Source: Dyella marensis (GTDB lineage Bacteria > Pseudomonadota > Gammaproteobacteria > Xanthomonadales > Rhodanobacteraceae). Taken from it: a DNA stretch of 64,000 nt. The stretch lies in contig NZ_FONH01000009.1 of NCBI RefSeq assembly GCF_900112865.1, positions 1 through 64,000 of the forward strand, in the 5' to 3' direction. Every line of letters starts with the position of its first letter. Position 1 is the stretch's first letter. Positions 37,370 through 46,542 of this stretch are shown here, piece after piece. The notes below the pieces were generated by a model. The model had not been told where the DNA came from. It was given only the letters and a program-made list of their open reading frames with translations, and ran no database searches. A program made the position numbers and the translations under genes.

Positions 37370-39589
37370 ATGGAAGCGAAGTCCACCGAAGCCAGGCGCG
37401 GCGGATGGCTGCAGCGCCTGTTCGACAGCGCCGGCGGTGCGTTCGCCCTGCTGCTCGACCATCTCAAGCCCTTGCGCGTATCGCTGAGCATCCTGGCCTT
37501 CGCGGCGATCGTGGCGACCAGCGTGGACCAGGCGGCCGAGCTGTTCCTGATCGCGGTCTGGGTCGATCCGAGCCTGGGCCGCTACCTGGCCCTGCTGGCC
37601 AGCAGCGCGCTGGCCGGCCTGGCGGTCTGGTACGGCGCGCGCAATGCCTACCGGCTGACCTACCTGCGCTGGCCTGCCTTGCAGGAGGAGCGCGGCGCCG
37701 GCCTGCGCAATTGGCTGCCACGCATCATGGGCGCGTCGATTCCGCTGCTGGTGCTGCTCGGCTACGCGCTGGCCCTGGTCAAGGTGCCGCACGGGCCCTG
37801 CGGCATCACCCAGGACTGCGAGGGGCGCGTGTGGCGGGCAGCCGGCCTGCTGCTGGTGTCGCTGGCGCTGGCCGTGTTCTTCATGACGCGCCGCCGCCTG
37901 CTCAATGCGCTGCCGCGATTGGCCAAGGTGTCCGCCATTCCGTCCCTGGAAGATCGCGTCGAGCGCGTCGGCCAGCTCGGCCGCGCCGCGCGCAGGGTGT
38001 ACCTGCTGTCGATCCTGGCCAACATCGCCGCCACCGTGCTGATCGCCTGGCGGCCGGAGCTGCTGGACGGCATCGGCCCGCTGGCGATCCTGCTGATTGC
38101 CGCCGCGTTCTTCGCCCTCAATGGTGGCTGGCTGTGCATGCTGGCCGACCGCCGCGGCTTTCCGCTGCTGACCGGGCTGCTGGCGCTGAGCGCGCTGCTG
38201 CACGTGCTGCATCTGAACGACAACCACCGCGTGCGTCAGTACCCCGGCATGAGCACGCACAGCCATCCGCAGACGGCGCCGGCGGACCATCGCCCCGCCT
38301 TCGACGACTACGCCAACGCCTGGCTGGACCAGCGCTGCGCCGGGCGCTCGCCCTGCCCGGTAGTGGTGACCGCGGCCGAGGGCGGCGGCATCCGCGGCGC
38401 GGCATGGACGGCGATGGTGCTGGCGCGGCTCACCGCGCTGGTGGACGCGCGGCATCCGCAGGCCGGCGAGCCCCTGCTGGCGCAGCACCTGTTCGCGGGC
38501 AGCGGTGTATCCGGCGGCAGCCTGGGCCTGGCGACCTATACGGCGCTGCTGCGCCAGCCCGCCGGCGCAAGCGCCGACACGCTCGAACGCCGTTCGCGCA
38601 TCCTGCTCGACCATGACTTCCTCGCGCCGACCCTGGCCAACATGCTGTTCGTCGACTTCACCCAGCGCTGGCTGCCGGGCGCCTGGTTCGACGACCGCTC
38701 CCGCGCGTTGACCCGCGCCTGGGAACATGCCGGCCGCAAACAGGGCATGGACGCGTTCGCCCAGCCGTTCGCCGCGCTGTACGGAACTGGCGACGGCAAG
38801 CCGGACATCGGTACGCCGGCGCTGTTCCTCAACAGCACCACCGTGGCCGAGGGACGCCGCTTCATCCAGCACCCGTTCCGGCCGATGGCCTCGCCCCAAT
38901 CGCAGCCGTGGACCGCCGCCTTCGAAGGTTCGGCCTGGCTGGATCCGCGCGTACCCCTGAGCGAAGCGGTGCTCGACAGCGCGCGCTTCACCTATGTCAG
39001 CCCCGCCGGCACGCTGGAGACCGCGCCGCCGCCCGGCGTCAATGCGCCGGTGCCCGCGCGGCTGCAGCTGGTCGACGGCGGCTACTTCGAGAATTCCGGC
39101 GCGGTGACGCTGGGCGAGGTCATGCACCGCCTGCGCGAGCTGGCGCGTGCGCGCGGCGTGGCGTTGCGTTTCATCGTGCTGCATATCAGCAACGATCCGG
39201 AGATGGCCGATTTCGTCGACCGCCACGACCCGGCCCGCCCGCTGCCGCTGTACACCACCGCCTGCCAGGGCCAGCAGCAGGCCGGCGGCAAGGGCAGCGC
39301 GCCGAGCGGCGAAGCCACGGCGCCGCTGCGCGCCCTGCTCGACACGCGCACGGCGCGCGGCGAGTACGCGCGGGCCCGCCTGCTGGAAAGCCTGCATACG
39401 GATGCGGCCGATCCCGCGCGCGGCGACATGCTGTGGCATTTCCGCCTTTGCCCCGGCGACTACCCGATTCCGCTGGGCTGGACGATTTCCTCGCCGGTGT
39501 TCGACGAGATGCAGCGCCAGCTCGAGCACAACTACCCGTTGGCGACGATGGCCGAGGCGCTGGACGCGCAGCTGTCCTCGGCGCATTGA
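37370..39589 (+). CDS. patatin-like phospholipase domain fused to membrane region
   Basis: 739 residues. The first half has about seven hydrophobic segments (about 40-60, 73-95, 123-144, 158-176, 210-229, 240-258 and 264-285). The second half carries the patatin active site: oxyanion loop EGGGIRGAAW, nucleophile S381 in GSGVSGGSLG, and D569 in LVDGGYFENSG, forming a Ser-Asp dyad. It is expected to hydrolyse lipid acyl chains at the membrane. AGGGGA lies before the ATG. It is a stand-alone gene followed by a long perfect hairpin. The substrate and the role of the membrane half are unknown. Confidence 0.85.
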   Translation: MEAKSTEARRGGWLQRLFDSAGGAFALLLDHLKPLRVSLSILAFAAIVATSVDQAAELFLIAVWVDPSLGRYLALLASSALAGLAVWYGARNAYRLTYLRWPALQEERGAGLRNWLPRIMGASIPLLVLLGYALALVKVPHGPCGITQDCEGRVWRAAGLLLVSLALAVFFMTRRRLLNALPRLAKVSAIPSLEDRVERVGQLGRAARRVYLLSILANIAATVLIAWRPELLDGIGPLAILLIAAAFFALNGGWLCMLADRRGFPLLTGLLALSALLHVLHLNDNHRVRQYPGMSTHSHPQTAPADHRPAFDDYANAWLDQRCAGRSPCPVVVTAAEGGGIRGAAWTAMVLARLTALVDARHPQAGEPLLAQHLFAGSGVSGGSLGLATYTALLRQPAGASADTLERRSRILLDHDFLAPTLANMLFVDFTQRWLPGAWFDDRSRALTRAWEHAGRKQGMDAFAQPFAALYGTGDGKPDIGTPALFLNSTTVAEGRRFIQHPFRPMASPQSQPWTAAFEGSAWLDPRVPLSEAVLDSARFTYVSPAGTLETAPPPGVNAPVPARLQLVDGGYFENSGAVTLGEVMHRLRELARARGVALRFIVLHISNDPEMADFVDRHDPARPLPLYTTACQGQQQAGGKGSAPSGEATAPLRALLDTRTARGEYARARLLESLHTDAADPARGDMLWHFRLCPGDYPIPLGWTISSPVFDEMQRQLEHNYPLATMAEALDAQLSSAH

Positions 39590-39595
39590 CGCAAG

Positions 39596-39630
39596 CGGTC
39601 GCAACGGCTGAATCTCAGCCGTTGCGACCG
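39596..39630. terminator. 16-bp perfect hairpin
   Basis: CGGTCGCAACGGCTGA (39596-39611), loop ATC, and its exact complement (39615-39630). It starts 7 bases after the patatin gene and ends 21 bases before the radical-SAM ATG. There is no T-run, so it may be a terminator needing help, or a structured element controlling translation of the next gene. Confidence 0.65.
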
Positions 39631-39651
39631 CGCTGGCGTAGCCTGTGCGGC

Positions 39652-40731
39652 ATGTCCGAGCTCTCCAAACCCGCCCGCATCATCAAGGGCCGGGGTTCGT
39701 CGTCCCGCACCGTCAGCCGCTTCGACAAGCGCATTTACACGGCGGAAGACGATGGCTGGTACCAGGAACCGGAAGCCGCGCCGCGCCTGCCCACCGAGGT
39801 GCGCGAGGACATGGCGCGCAGCATCATCAGCCGCAACGATTCGCCGGACGTGGGCTTCTCGCAGTCGGTCAATCCGTACAAGGGCTGCGAACATGGCTGC
39901 GTGTACTGCTTCGCGCGCCCGAGCCATGCCTACCTGGATCTCTCGCCAGGCCTGGACTTCGAGACCAAGCTGTTCGCCAAGACCAATGCCGCCGAGCTGC
40001 TGCGCAAGGAACTGGCCAAGCCCGGTTACCGCTGCTCGTCCATCGCGCTGGGCATCAATACCGACGCCTACCAGCCGATCGAGCGCAAGTACCGCATCAC
40101 GCGGCAATGCCTGGAGATCTTCGCGGAGACGAAGCATCCGGTCGGTTTCATCACCAAGAACGCGCTGATCGAGCGCGATATCGACCTGCTCGCCGCGATG
40201 GCGCGCGAGCGGCTGGTGAACGTGTATTTCTCGGTGACCACGCTGGACAACCGCCTCGCCTCCCGCATGGAGCCGCGCGCCAGCGCGCCGCATGCCAGGC
40301 TGCGCGCGATGAAAGCCCTGCATGAGGCCGGTGTGCCGGTCGGCGTGATGGTGGCGCCGGTCATCCCGATGATCACCGACCGCGAACTGGAAGCCATCCT
40401 GGAGGCGGCGAAGGAACACGGCGCGCAGGCGGCCGGCTATGTGCTGCTGCGGCTGCCGCACGAGCTGAAGACGATCTGGCGCGAATGGCTGGAACTGCAT
40501 TACCCCGAACGCGCCGAACACGTCATGAGCCTGATGCGCCAGATGCACGGCGGCAAGGATTACGACAGCACCTTCGGCAAGCGCATGCGCGGCGAGGGAC
40601 CGTTCGCGCAGCTGATCCAGCAGCGTTTCGCCAAGGCCTATGCGCGGCTGGGCTTCGGCCGGCTGGCGCCGGTGGACGCGAGCCGCTTCGTGCCGCCGCG
40701 GCCGCCTTCGCCGCAGGGCGAATTGTTCTAG
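39652..40731 (+). CDS. PA0069-family radical SAM protein, copy 1
   Basis: 359 residues. The radical-SAM 4Fe-4S triad is C79, C83, C86 in GCEHGCVYCFARPSH. The family includes Rv2578c/PA0069 proteins, related in part to spore photoproduct lyase, with no established reaction. The N-terminal ARIIKGRGSSSRTVSRFD and C-terminal PPRPPSPQGELF blocks are family hallmarks. A paralogue follows 46 bases later with the same layout. The ATG was chosen because the conserved region starts there; the frame upstream overlaps the patatin gene and is a shadow. Confidence 0.9.
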   Translation: MSELSKPARIIKGRGSSSRTVSRFDKRIYTAEDDGWYQEPEAAPRLPTEVREDMARSIISRNDSPDVGFSQSVNPYKGCEHGCVYCFARPSHAYLDLSPGLDFETKLFAKTNAAELLRKELAKPGYRCSSIALGINTDAYQPIERKYRITRQCLEIFAETKHPVGFITKNALIERDIDLLAAMARERLVNVYFSVTTLDNRLASRMEPRASAPHARLRAMKALHEAGVPVGVMVAPVIPMITDRELEAILEAAKEHGAQAAGYVLLRLPHELKTIWREWLELHYPERAEHVMSLMRQMHGGKDYDSTFGKRMRGEGPFAQLIQQRFAKAYARLGFGRLAPVDASRFVPPRPPSPQGELF

Positions 40732-40777
40732 CGAGCGTGTCGCGCGGCGCGAGACGGCGACGGCGCACACTCTGCGG

Positions 40778-41887
40778 ATGGCCGCGCCTTCCGATCCCAC
40801 CCCTGCTGATCCCTGGCTGCGCGCACTCAAGGGCCGTGGCGCCGCGTCCAATCCGCTGGGGCGCTTCGAGACCATCCGCCGCCACGCCGAGGACGACGGT
40901 TGGCAGCACGCCGTGCTGGACGAGGAACAGCCGCGTCCGCAGACCATGGTGACGGAAGAACGCGCGCGCAGCGTCATCACCCGCAACGACTCGCCGGATA
41001 TCGGTTTCGACCAGGCGATGAATCCGTATCGCGGTTGCGAGCACGGTTGCATCTATTGCTTCGCGCGGCCATCGCACAGCTATCTCAATCTGTCGCCGGG
41101 CCTGGATTTCGAGACCAAGCTGCGCGCCAAGAGCAATTTCGCCGAAGTGCTGCGCGCCGAACTGGCCAGGCCTGGCTACGTGCCCAAGCCGATCAATATC
41201 GGCAGCAACACCGACGTCTACCAGCCGATCGAGAAGCATCGCCAGCTCACGCGTGCCGCGCTGGAAGTGCTGGCCGAGTGCCGCCATCCGTTCACCATCG
41301 TCACCAAGAACGCGCTGATCGAACGCGACCTGGATCTGCTCGCGCCGATGGCACGCAATGGCCTGGTGCAGGTGTTCATCTCGATCAACTCGCTGGACAA
41401 CCAGCTCGCCGCCAAGCTGGAACCGCGCGCCAGCGCGCCGCATCGGCGCATCAAGGCGGTGCGGACGCTGGCCGAGGCCGGCGTGCCGGTCGGCGTGCTG
41501 GTGGCGCCGATCATCCCCGCGCTCAACGACCGCGACATGGAAGCCGTCCTCGACCAGGCCGCCGCCGCCGGCGCCAACAGCGCCGGCTACACCGTGCTGC
41601 GCCTGCCGCACGAGCTGAAAGTGCTGTTCCGCGAATGGCTGGCGCTGCACGCGCCGCAACGCGCGGAACACGTCATGAGCCTGGTGCAGCAGATGAATGG
41701 CGGCCGGGATTACGACAGCAATTTCGCCACGCGCATGCGCGGGCAGGGCGTGTTCGCCGATCTGCTGCGCCGACGTTTCGAAGTGGCGTGCCGGCGGCAT
41801 GGCTTCGGCCGCGCCTGGGAGCTGACGCTCGATACCTCGCACTTCGTACCGCCGCGCGAATCGTCGCCGCAGGGGCAGTTGTTCTGA
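40778..41887 (+). CDS. PA0069-family radical SAM protein, copy 2
   Basis: 369 residues, clearly paralogous to the preceding gene along its full length: ALKGRGAASNPLGRFE, cluster triad C87, C91, C94 in GCEHGCIYCFARPSH, TKNALIERDLDLL, and the ending SSPQGQLF. It differs in many surface positions (for example NIGSNTDVYQPIEKH against ALGINTDAYQPIERK), so the copies are old or fast-diverging rather than a recent duplication. Likely cotranscribed with copy 1. The reaction is unknown. Confidence 0.9.
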   Translation: MAAPSDPTPADPWLRALKGRGAASNPLGRFETIRRHAEDDGWQHAVLDEEQPRPQTMVTEERARSVITRNDSPDIGFDQAMNPYRGCEHGCIYCFARPSHSYLNLSPGLDFETKLRAKSNFAEVLRAELARPGYVPKPINIGSNTDVYQPIEKHRQLTRAALEVLAECRHPFTIVTKNALIERDLDLLAPMARNGLVQVFISINSLDNQLAAKLEPRASAPHRRIKAVRTLAEAGVPVGVLVAPIIPALNDRDMEAVLDQAAAAGANSAGYTVLRLPHELKVLFREWLALHAPQRAEHVMSLVQQMNGGRDYDSNFATRMRGQGVFADLLRRRFEVACRRHGFGRAWELTLDTSHFVPPRESSPQGQLF

Positions 41888-41899
41888 CGCCGCAGCGAT

Positions 41900-43273
41900 T
41901 CAGGCGAAGCGCTGTCGTATCCGCTCGATCTGCTCGTGATTGGCGGTGGCGATATCGCGGAACGCGTCACTGACCTGGGCGTGCTCGCCGACACGTTGCC
42001 AATAGTCAGTAGCCCAGGTTGCCGCCTGCTGCCACTGCGCGAGTACGTCGGGCCGAGGCGGGCGAGCCTGCAGGGGTGTGATGGGCAGGTTGCCGCTGGC
42101 GCCGGGGCGGTAATGCATCGGCAGCATGTCGTAGCTGGGGCAGAGCGCCAGCGGCAGCGTATCGTCGAGGAAGAAGGACAGGTTGCCGTAGTGCATGTCG
42201 GTGTTGGCAATGAGCCGCCCGAACCACCACAGGCGGGTGACATCGTCGACGGCGGCCTCGCCGAGCCAACCGTCCCGCAGCATGCGTGCCGCGGTGTCGG
42301 GCCAACCGTCACGCACACCATCGTGGGCATCGCTCCAGGCGGCCAGCGAGACCACGCCACGCCGGCCATGCGCACCGATGCGGTCGAACCGCGTCGATTC
42401 CAGGCAAAGCCTGTCGCCGGACCAAACCAGTTCGGTGCGTGCGCTGGCGATGCCTCGCTCGTGCAGCAGGCAGGCAGCGATGTGTTCGCTGACGAGCAGG
42501 TCCGCCCAGCGCCGGCCGACCGGATTGGCATGCACGGGCTCGGAGAACTTCACGATGACGTGCCGCAGCGAGCGGTCTTCCTCGACGACGCAGGCCGTGA
42601 ACTTCGGTTGTTCTCCCGCAGCCGACGAACCTGCTTGCGGCCCGGACAAGGCGCGTTCGGCCAGTTCCGCATAGCGCAGCTGGCGTTCCCCCACGGGCAA
42701 GCCTGCGGCTGATGCACTCAAGGCCTTCTCGAGCGCGCGTTCGCCGAGCACGAACTGGCCGGGGCCATCCTCGCCGCGCAGCAGCAGGGCGGTCAGCACG
42801 TCGTCGTTGTTCCAGCGCAGGATGTCCTCGCCCAGCCCGAGCTCGGCCGCGTGCGCACGCGCGAACATGCGGCCGAGGAAGCCCTGCGGGCGCATGTCGT
42901 CCAGGAACCAGGGCAGGCCGGGAAACAACCCCTCGCCGAAGTCATCGCGTAGCCAGCCGGGCAGCCGACCGGCCTGGAGCAGGCTGCCATCGTTGTGCAG
43001 GGCAACCAGTTCGCCGAGTTCCTGGGGACGCCCTTGCGCATCGATCCGGTAAAGCGGCCAGCGATCGCCCAGCCCCCGCACCTCGCGGGTAACGGCATAG
43101 CGCGAGCGGCGTGCCTGGCCGATTCGGATGACCCGATCCCCCGCCTGGGTGAGCAGGCGGGATACGGTGGGCTGGCTGATGCCGAGGGTGTCGCCGAGGG
43201 CTCGGGCCGAGGCCACGCCCGCCCGCCGCAGTGCGGCGAGCAGTTGATCCAGCGAGATGACCTGGGTGTTCAT
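41900..43273 (-). CDS. yjjJ: YjjJ/HipH-type HipA-family kinase with HTH domain
   Basis: 457 residues. The N-terminal winged helix (LLAALRRAGVASARALGDTLGISQPTVSRLL) is fused to a HipA-like Ser/Thr kinase: SSAAGEQPKFTA loop, catalytic NTDMHYGNLSF near residue 358, and metal-binding CPSYDMLPM. This matches E. coli YjjJ (HipH), a kinase toxin that carries its own DNA-binding domain and lacks a separate HipB. No hipB gene is adjacent. The ATG at 43273 is used; an in-frame TTG at 43309 would extend the protein through a 12-bp tandem repeat. Neither has a convincing ribosome site. Confidence 0.85.
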   Translation of the reverse strand: MNTQVISLDQLLAALRRAGVASARALGDTLGISQPTVSRLLTQAGDRVIRIGQARRSRYAVTREVRGLGDRWPLYRIDAQGRPQELGELVALHNDGSLLQAGRLPGWLRDDFGEGLFPGLPWFLDDMRPQGFLGRMFARAHAAELGLGEDILRWNNDDVLTALLLRGEDGPGQFVLGERALEKALSASAAGLPVGERQLRYAELAERALSGPQAGSSAAGEQPKFTACVVEEDRSLRHVIVKFSEPVHANPVGRRWADLLVSEHIAACLLHERGIASARTELVWSGDRLCLESTRFDRIGAHGRRGVVSLAAWSDAHDGVRDGWPDTAARMLRDGWLGEAAVDDVTRLWWFGRLIANTDMHYGNLSFFLDDTLPLALCPSYDMLPMHYRPGASGNLPITPLQARPPRPDVLAQWQQAATWATDYWQRVGEHAQVSDAFRDIATANHEQIERIRQRFA

Positions 43274-43276
43274 GAC

Positions 43277-43300
43277 TGAATAGATACTTGAATAGATACT
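43277..43300 (-). repeat. 12-bp tandem direct repeat at the yjjJ start
   Basis: TGAATAGATACT twice in tandem (43277-43288 and 43289-43300), immediately before the yjjJ ATG; a looser copy, TGAATAGATTA, lies at about 43354. The surrounding 100 bp are AT-rich. The repeats could be an operator for the fused helix-turn-helix domain of YjjJ. Confidence 0.6.
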
Positions 43301-43385
43301 TTCTATCAAGTCCTTTCTATATCAGCTAGTTATAATTATTTCACCCGAGATGTTGAATAGATTAAAGAATGGATTTCACGGCCTG

Positions 43386-45413
43386 TTACGGCGCCGCCGG
43401 CAGATACTTCTGGAACCACAGCAAGGCCCGCTGCAGCACATCGCGCTGGTGCTCCGGGTCGACGAAGTGGTGGCCTTCGTTCGGGTAGATCACCAGCGAG
43501 GTGGCCACGCCCTGCGCGCGCAGGGCGTGCCAGAACTCCAGTGACTGGGCGGCGGGGCATTCGGCGTCGCGGTCGCCGACCACCACCAGGGTGGGGGCGG
43601 TGGTCTTCTTGATGAAGTTGACGGCGGAACTCTTCGCGTAGGCCGACGGGTCGTCGTACACGGTGGCGCCGAAGTACGGCGGCATCCACTGGTCGATCAG
43701 GTTCTGGCCGTAATAGCTCTGCCAGTTGCCGATGCCGGCGCCGGCGACCACCGCCTTGAAACGCTGGGTCTGGGTGGGCGCGAACATGCTCATGAAACCG
43801 CCATAGCTCCAGCCGGTGAGGCCCAGGCGCTGGTCGTCCACCGGCAGGCGCTTTTCGATCGCGTCGATGCCGGCCAGCGTGTCGCCCAGGTCGCCGTAGC
43901 CGAAGTCCTTGCGGTTGGCCTGCACGAAGGCCTCGCCCTGGCCGAAGCTGCCGCGCGGGTTGGGCAGGAACACGAAATAGCCCAGCGCCGCGAACGGTAT
44001 GCCGCCGTAGCCGACGCGGGGCCAGTGCGGGATCAGGGTGCTGGCGGGGCCGCCGTGGACGTTCACCACCATGGGGTAGGTCTTGCTCGGGTCGTAGCCG
44101 GCCGGATAGATCAGCCAGCCCTGCACGCGGCGGCCGTCGTGTTCCCATTCCACCGATTCGGCCTTGCCCCAGGACGGCTTGCTGTCGGCGTTGAGGTGCG
44201 TGACGGCAGGCGGCGGTGTCTGCGCGAGCGGGCCGGCATGGACTTCCGGCGCGGCGTCGAATGCGTGCTGCACGAAGGCCACGCGGGCCTGGTCGTCGGA
44301 CAACGACAGGCTCATGGCCGCGCGCCCGTCGCCGATGGTGGCGGGCAGGGTGAACAGCACGCGCTCCTGCGTCGCGGCGGCGGCGGTGACCGTGTATTCG
44401 GCCACCTGGCTCTGCCCGCCGGCGAGCTGGCTGACCAGCATGCGCGCGCCGCCTTTCCAGGTCAGCCACACCGGCGTGACATGGATGCCTGGGGTGAGAT
44501 TGGCGGGCTCGCCGCCGGTGGCAGGCACGCTGTAGATGTCGCCGCCGGTGGCGCCCTGGTCGCTCATCAGTCCGCCGATGAAGGCAATGCGCTGGCCGTC
44601 CGGCGACCAGCTCGGCAAGGCGAGCTGCAGGCCATGCAGGGGGCCGCGGGTGGTGGCGGGATCCACCACCGTCCTGGCGGTGGCGCCGGGCTGCGCGTCC
44701 TGCACCAGCAGCTTGGCGATCCACCAGTTGTTGTCGCCCGGCGGTGGCGCGGCGACGAAAGCCAGGCGCTGTGCATCCGGCGACCAGGCGAACTCGTAGA
44801 CATGGCTGCCGGCCGGCGTGAGCAGGCGCGGCGTGCCGCCTTCCGCGGCGACGGCGGCGACGCGCTGCACTTCGACGCCGTCCACGCCGATCTCGCCTTC
44901 GGCCGGCTTGGCCGCTTCCAGTGCGCTGGAGCGGCGCGTGCCGTTCTCTACATACAGGAAGCCCAGCTCGCGGCCATTCGGCGCCCAGTTCAAATCCTGC
45001 GCCGGACCCTTCAGCACGGAGAGCTTCTTGAGCCCCTTCGCATCGGTGACGTCGGCGACGAACAGATCCTTGTGCTTGTCGCGGTTGCCGCAGTCGGAGA
45101 GAAAGGCCAGATGCCGCGAATCCGGCGCCCACGCGATATCGGTCTGGCTGCAGCTGCCCGCCTGGATCGAGGCGACGGGATGCGCGTCGCTGCCGTCGGC
45201 CTTGGCCACCTCGACCATCGGCTTGCCCTTGGTGCCGACCACCCAGGCCAGCCGCTGTCCGTCCGGCGACAGGCGCGCCATGGAAATCGGGCGGGTCCTG
45301 GCCAGGTCCGCGAGCACGCGCTCGATGCGCGGATCGCTCGCCGCCTGGTCGGCGAAAGCCAGCGGCGACAGGGCGAGGGCGAACAGGGGCAGCCAGCGGG
45401 TGGCGTGAGGCAT
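43386..45413 (-). CDS. secreted S9-family (prolyl oligopeptidase/DPP-like) peptidase
   Basis: 675 residues with a signal peptide (WLPLFALALSPLAFA). The N-terminal half is a beta-propeller of WD/TolB-like repeats (SPDGQRLAWVV, APDSRHLAFLS, SPDAQRLAFVA), and the C-terminal half is an alpha/beta hydrolase with S near 535 in GWSYGGFMS, D near 612 in VVGDRDAECP and H near 648 in NEGHHFVDP. It removes dipeptides or cleaves peptides in the periplasm. It lies in a leftward run behind fbp, the oxygenase and a patatin lipoprotein, each with its own gap. Confidence 0.93.
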   Translation of the reverse strand: MPHATRWLPLFALALSPLAFADQAASDPRIERVLADLARTRPISMARLSPDGQRLAWVVGTKGKPMVEVAKADGSDAHPVASIQAGSCSQTDIAWAPDSRHLAFLSDCGNRDKHKDLFVADVTDAKGLKKLSVLKGPAQDLNWAPNGRELGFLYVENGTRRSSALEAAKPAEGEIGVDGVEVQRVAAVAAEGGTPRLLTPAGSHVYEFAWSPDAQRLAFVAAPPPGDNNWWIAKLLVQDAQPGATARTVVDPATTRGPLHGLQLALPSWSPDGQRIAFIGGLMSDQGATGGDIYSVPATGGEPANLTPGIHVTPVWLTWKGGARMLVSQLAGGQSQVAEYTVTAAAATQERVLFTLPATIGDGRAAMSLSLSDDQARVAFVQHAFDAAPEVHAGPLAQTPPPAVTHLNADSKPSWGKAESVEWEHDGRRVQGWLIYPAGYDPSKTYPMVVNVHGGPASTLIPHWPRVGYGGIPFAALGYFVFLPNPRGSFGQGEAFVQANRKDFGYGDLGDTLAGIDAIEKRLPVDDQRLGLTGWSYGGFMSMFAPTQTQRFKAVVAGAGIGNWQSYYGQNLIDQWMPPYFGATVYDDPSAYAKSSAVNFIKKTTAPTLVVVGDRDAECPAAQSLEFWHALRAQGVATSLVIYPNEGHHFVDPEHQRDVLQRALLWFQKYLPAAP

Positions 45414-45531
45414 GGGCTTAGGTCCGGCGTGCGGGGGAAAGCCGCACGCTAGCAGCCGCCTTATGGACAGGCCAGGGTGAGAAGCTGGGGGTTCTGGCGA
45501 AAGTTCTTATCCGCGCCCGGCGGGCGGCGCC

Positions 45532-46452
45532 TCAGTGCGTCGCCACCACCGGCGCGGCCGAAGCCTTGCGCGCCGCCTCCAGCGTGGCGAGCCTGGCCTT
45601 GATGGCCGGCATCGCCGCCAGCGCCGCGCGCTCGCCTTCCAGGATGGCCTGATTCTTCTGCTCGAAATCGGTGGCGCCGATCTGGTTGACCCGGGGACGA
45701 ATCACCACGTCGGCGCGGGCCAGTTCCTGCTCGCCGAGCTTCTGGCCCATGATGCTGATCGACTGGCCGACCACGCCGAGCATGCCCTGCGGGTTGGAAC
45801 CGTCGGCCTTGCTGGAGATGTCCACCGCGATCACCAGGTCCGCGCCGAGCTGGCGCGTGGCGTCCACCGGCACCGGGCTGACCACGCCGCCGTCGACGTA
45901 ATGCCTGCCGCTGATCTCGACCGGCTCGAACACGCCGGGAATGCTGCTGGACGCGCGCACCGCCTGGCCGGTGTTGCCGCGCACGAACACCGTGCGATGG
46001 CCGTCCTCCAGCTGGGTGGAGACCGCCGCGAACGGCAGCTTGAGCTTCTCGATCGGGCGGTTGCCGACCAGCTGGTTGACGTAGTCCTGCAGCTTCTGGC
46101 CCTGCACCAGGCCGCGCGAGAACAGCTGCACGTCGCGGATCTTCGCCTCGTCCATGCCGAAGGCCTGCTCCTGCATCTGGAACGGATCCATGCCGCTGGC
46201 GTACAGCGCGCCCACCACGCTGCCGGCGCTGGTGCCGGCGACCACGTCGGCATGGATGCCATTGGCTTCGAGCATCTTGATCACACCGATATGCGCGAAG
46301 CCCTTGGCTGCACCGCCGCCCAGGGCCAGGCCGATGCGCAGCTTGGGCAGCACCACGGCGGGCGGCGGGACGGGCGTGGGTTTCGGCGCGCCGCCGAAAC
46401 AGGCGGTGAGGGCGAGGGCGGACAGCAGCAGGACGAAGCGGGCGGGGCGCAT
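45532..46452 (-). CDS. patatin-like phospholipase lipoprotein (RssA-like)
   Basis: 306 residues. The lipoprotein signal peptide ends at LTAC, so it is membrane-anchored in the periplasm. Patatin motifs: LALGGGAAKGFAHIGV (oxyanion loop), GTSAGSVVGAL with the nucleophile serine, and YVDGGVVSPVPV with the dyad aspartate. It is the second patatin protein in the window but a different branch from that at 37370. The C-terminal 60 residues are helical. The lipid substrate is unknown. Confidence 0.9.
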   Translation of the reverse strand: MRPARFVLLLSALALTACFGGAPKPTPVPPPAVVLPKLRIGLALGGGAAKGFAHIGVIKMLEANGIHADVVAGTSAGSVVGALYASGMDPFQMQEQAFGMDEAKIRDVQLFSRGLVQGQKLQDYVNQLVGNRPIEKLKLPFAAVSTQLEDGHRTVFVRGNTGQAVRASSSIPGVFEPVEISGRHYVDGGVVSPVPVDATRQLGADLVIAVDISSKADGSNPQGMLGVVGQSISIMGQKLGEQELARADVVIRPRVNQIGATDFEQKNQAILEGERAALAAMPAIKARLATLEAARKASAAPVVATH

Positions 46453-46542
46453 GGAGTCGGCAGGCGAGTGGTCGGATGGCGGGCGAGTGTAAGGCCGGAT
46501 CGGGGCGCCGGGCGGGAAGGATGCGGCGGCGCCGGGGACAGC

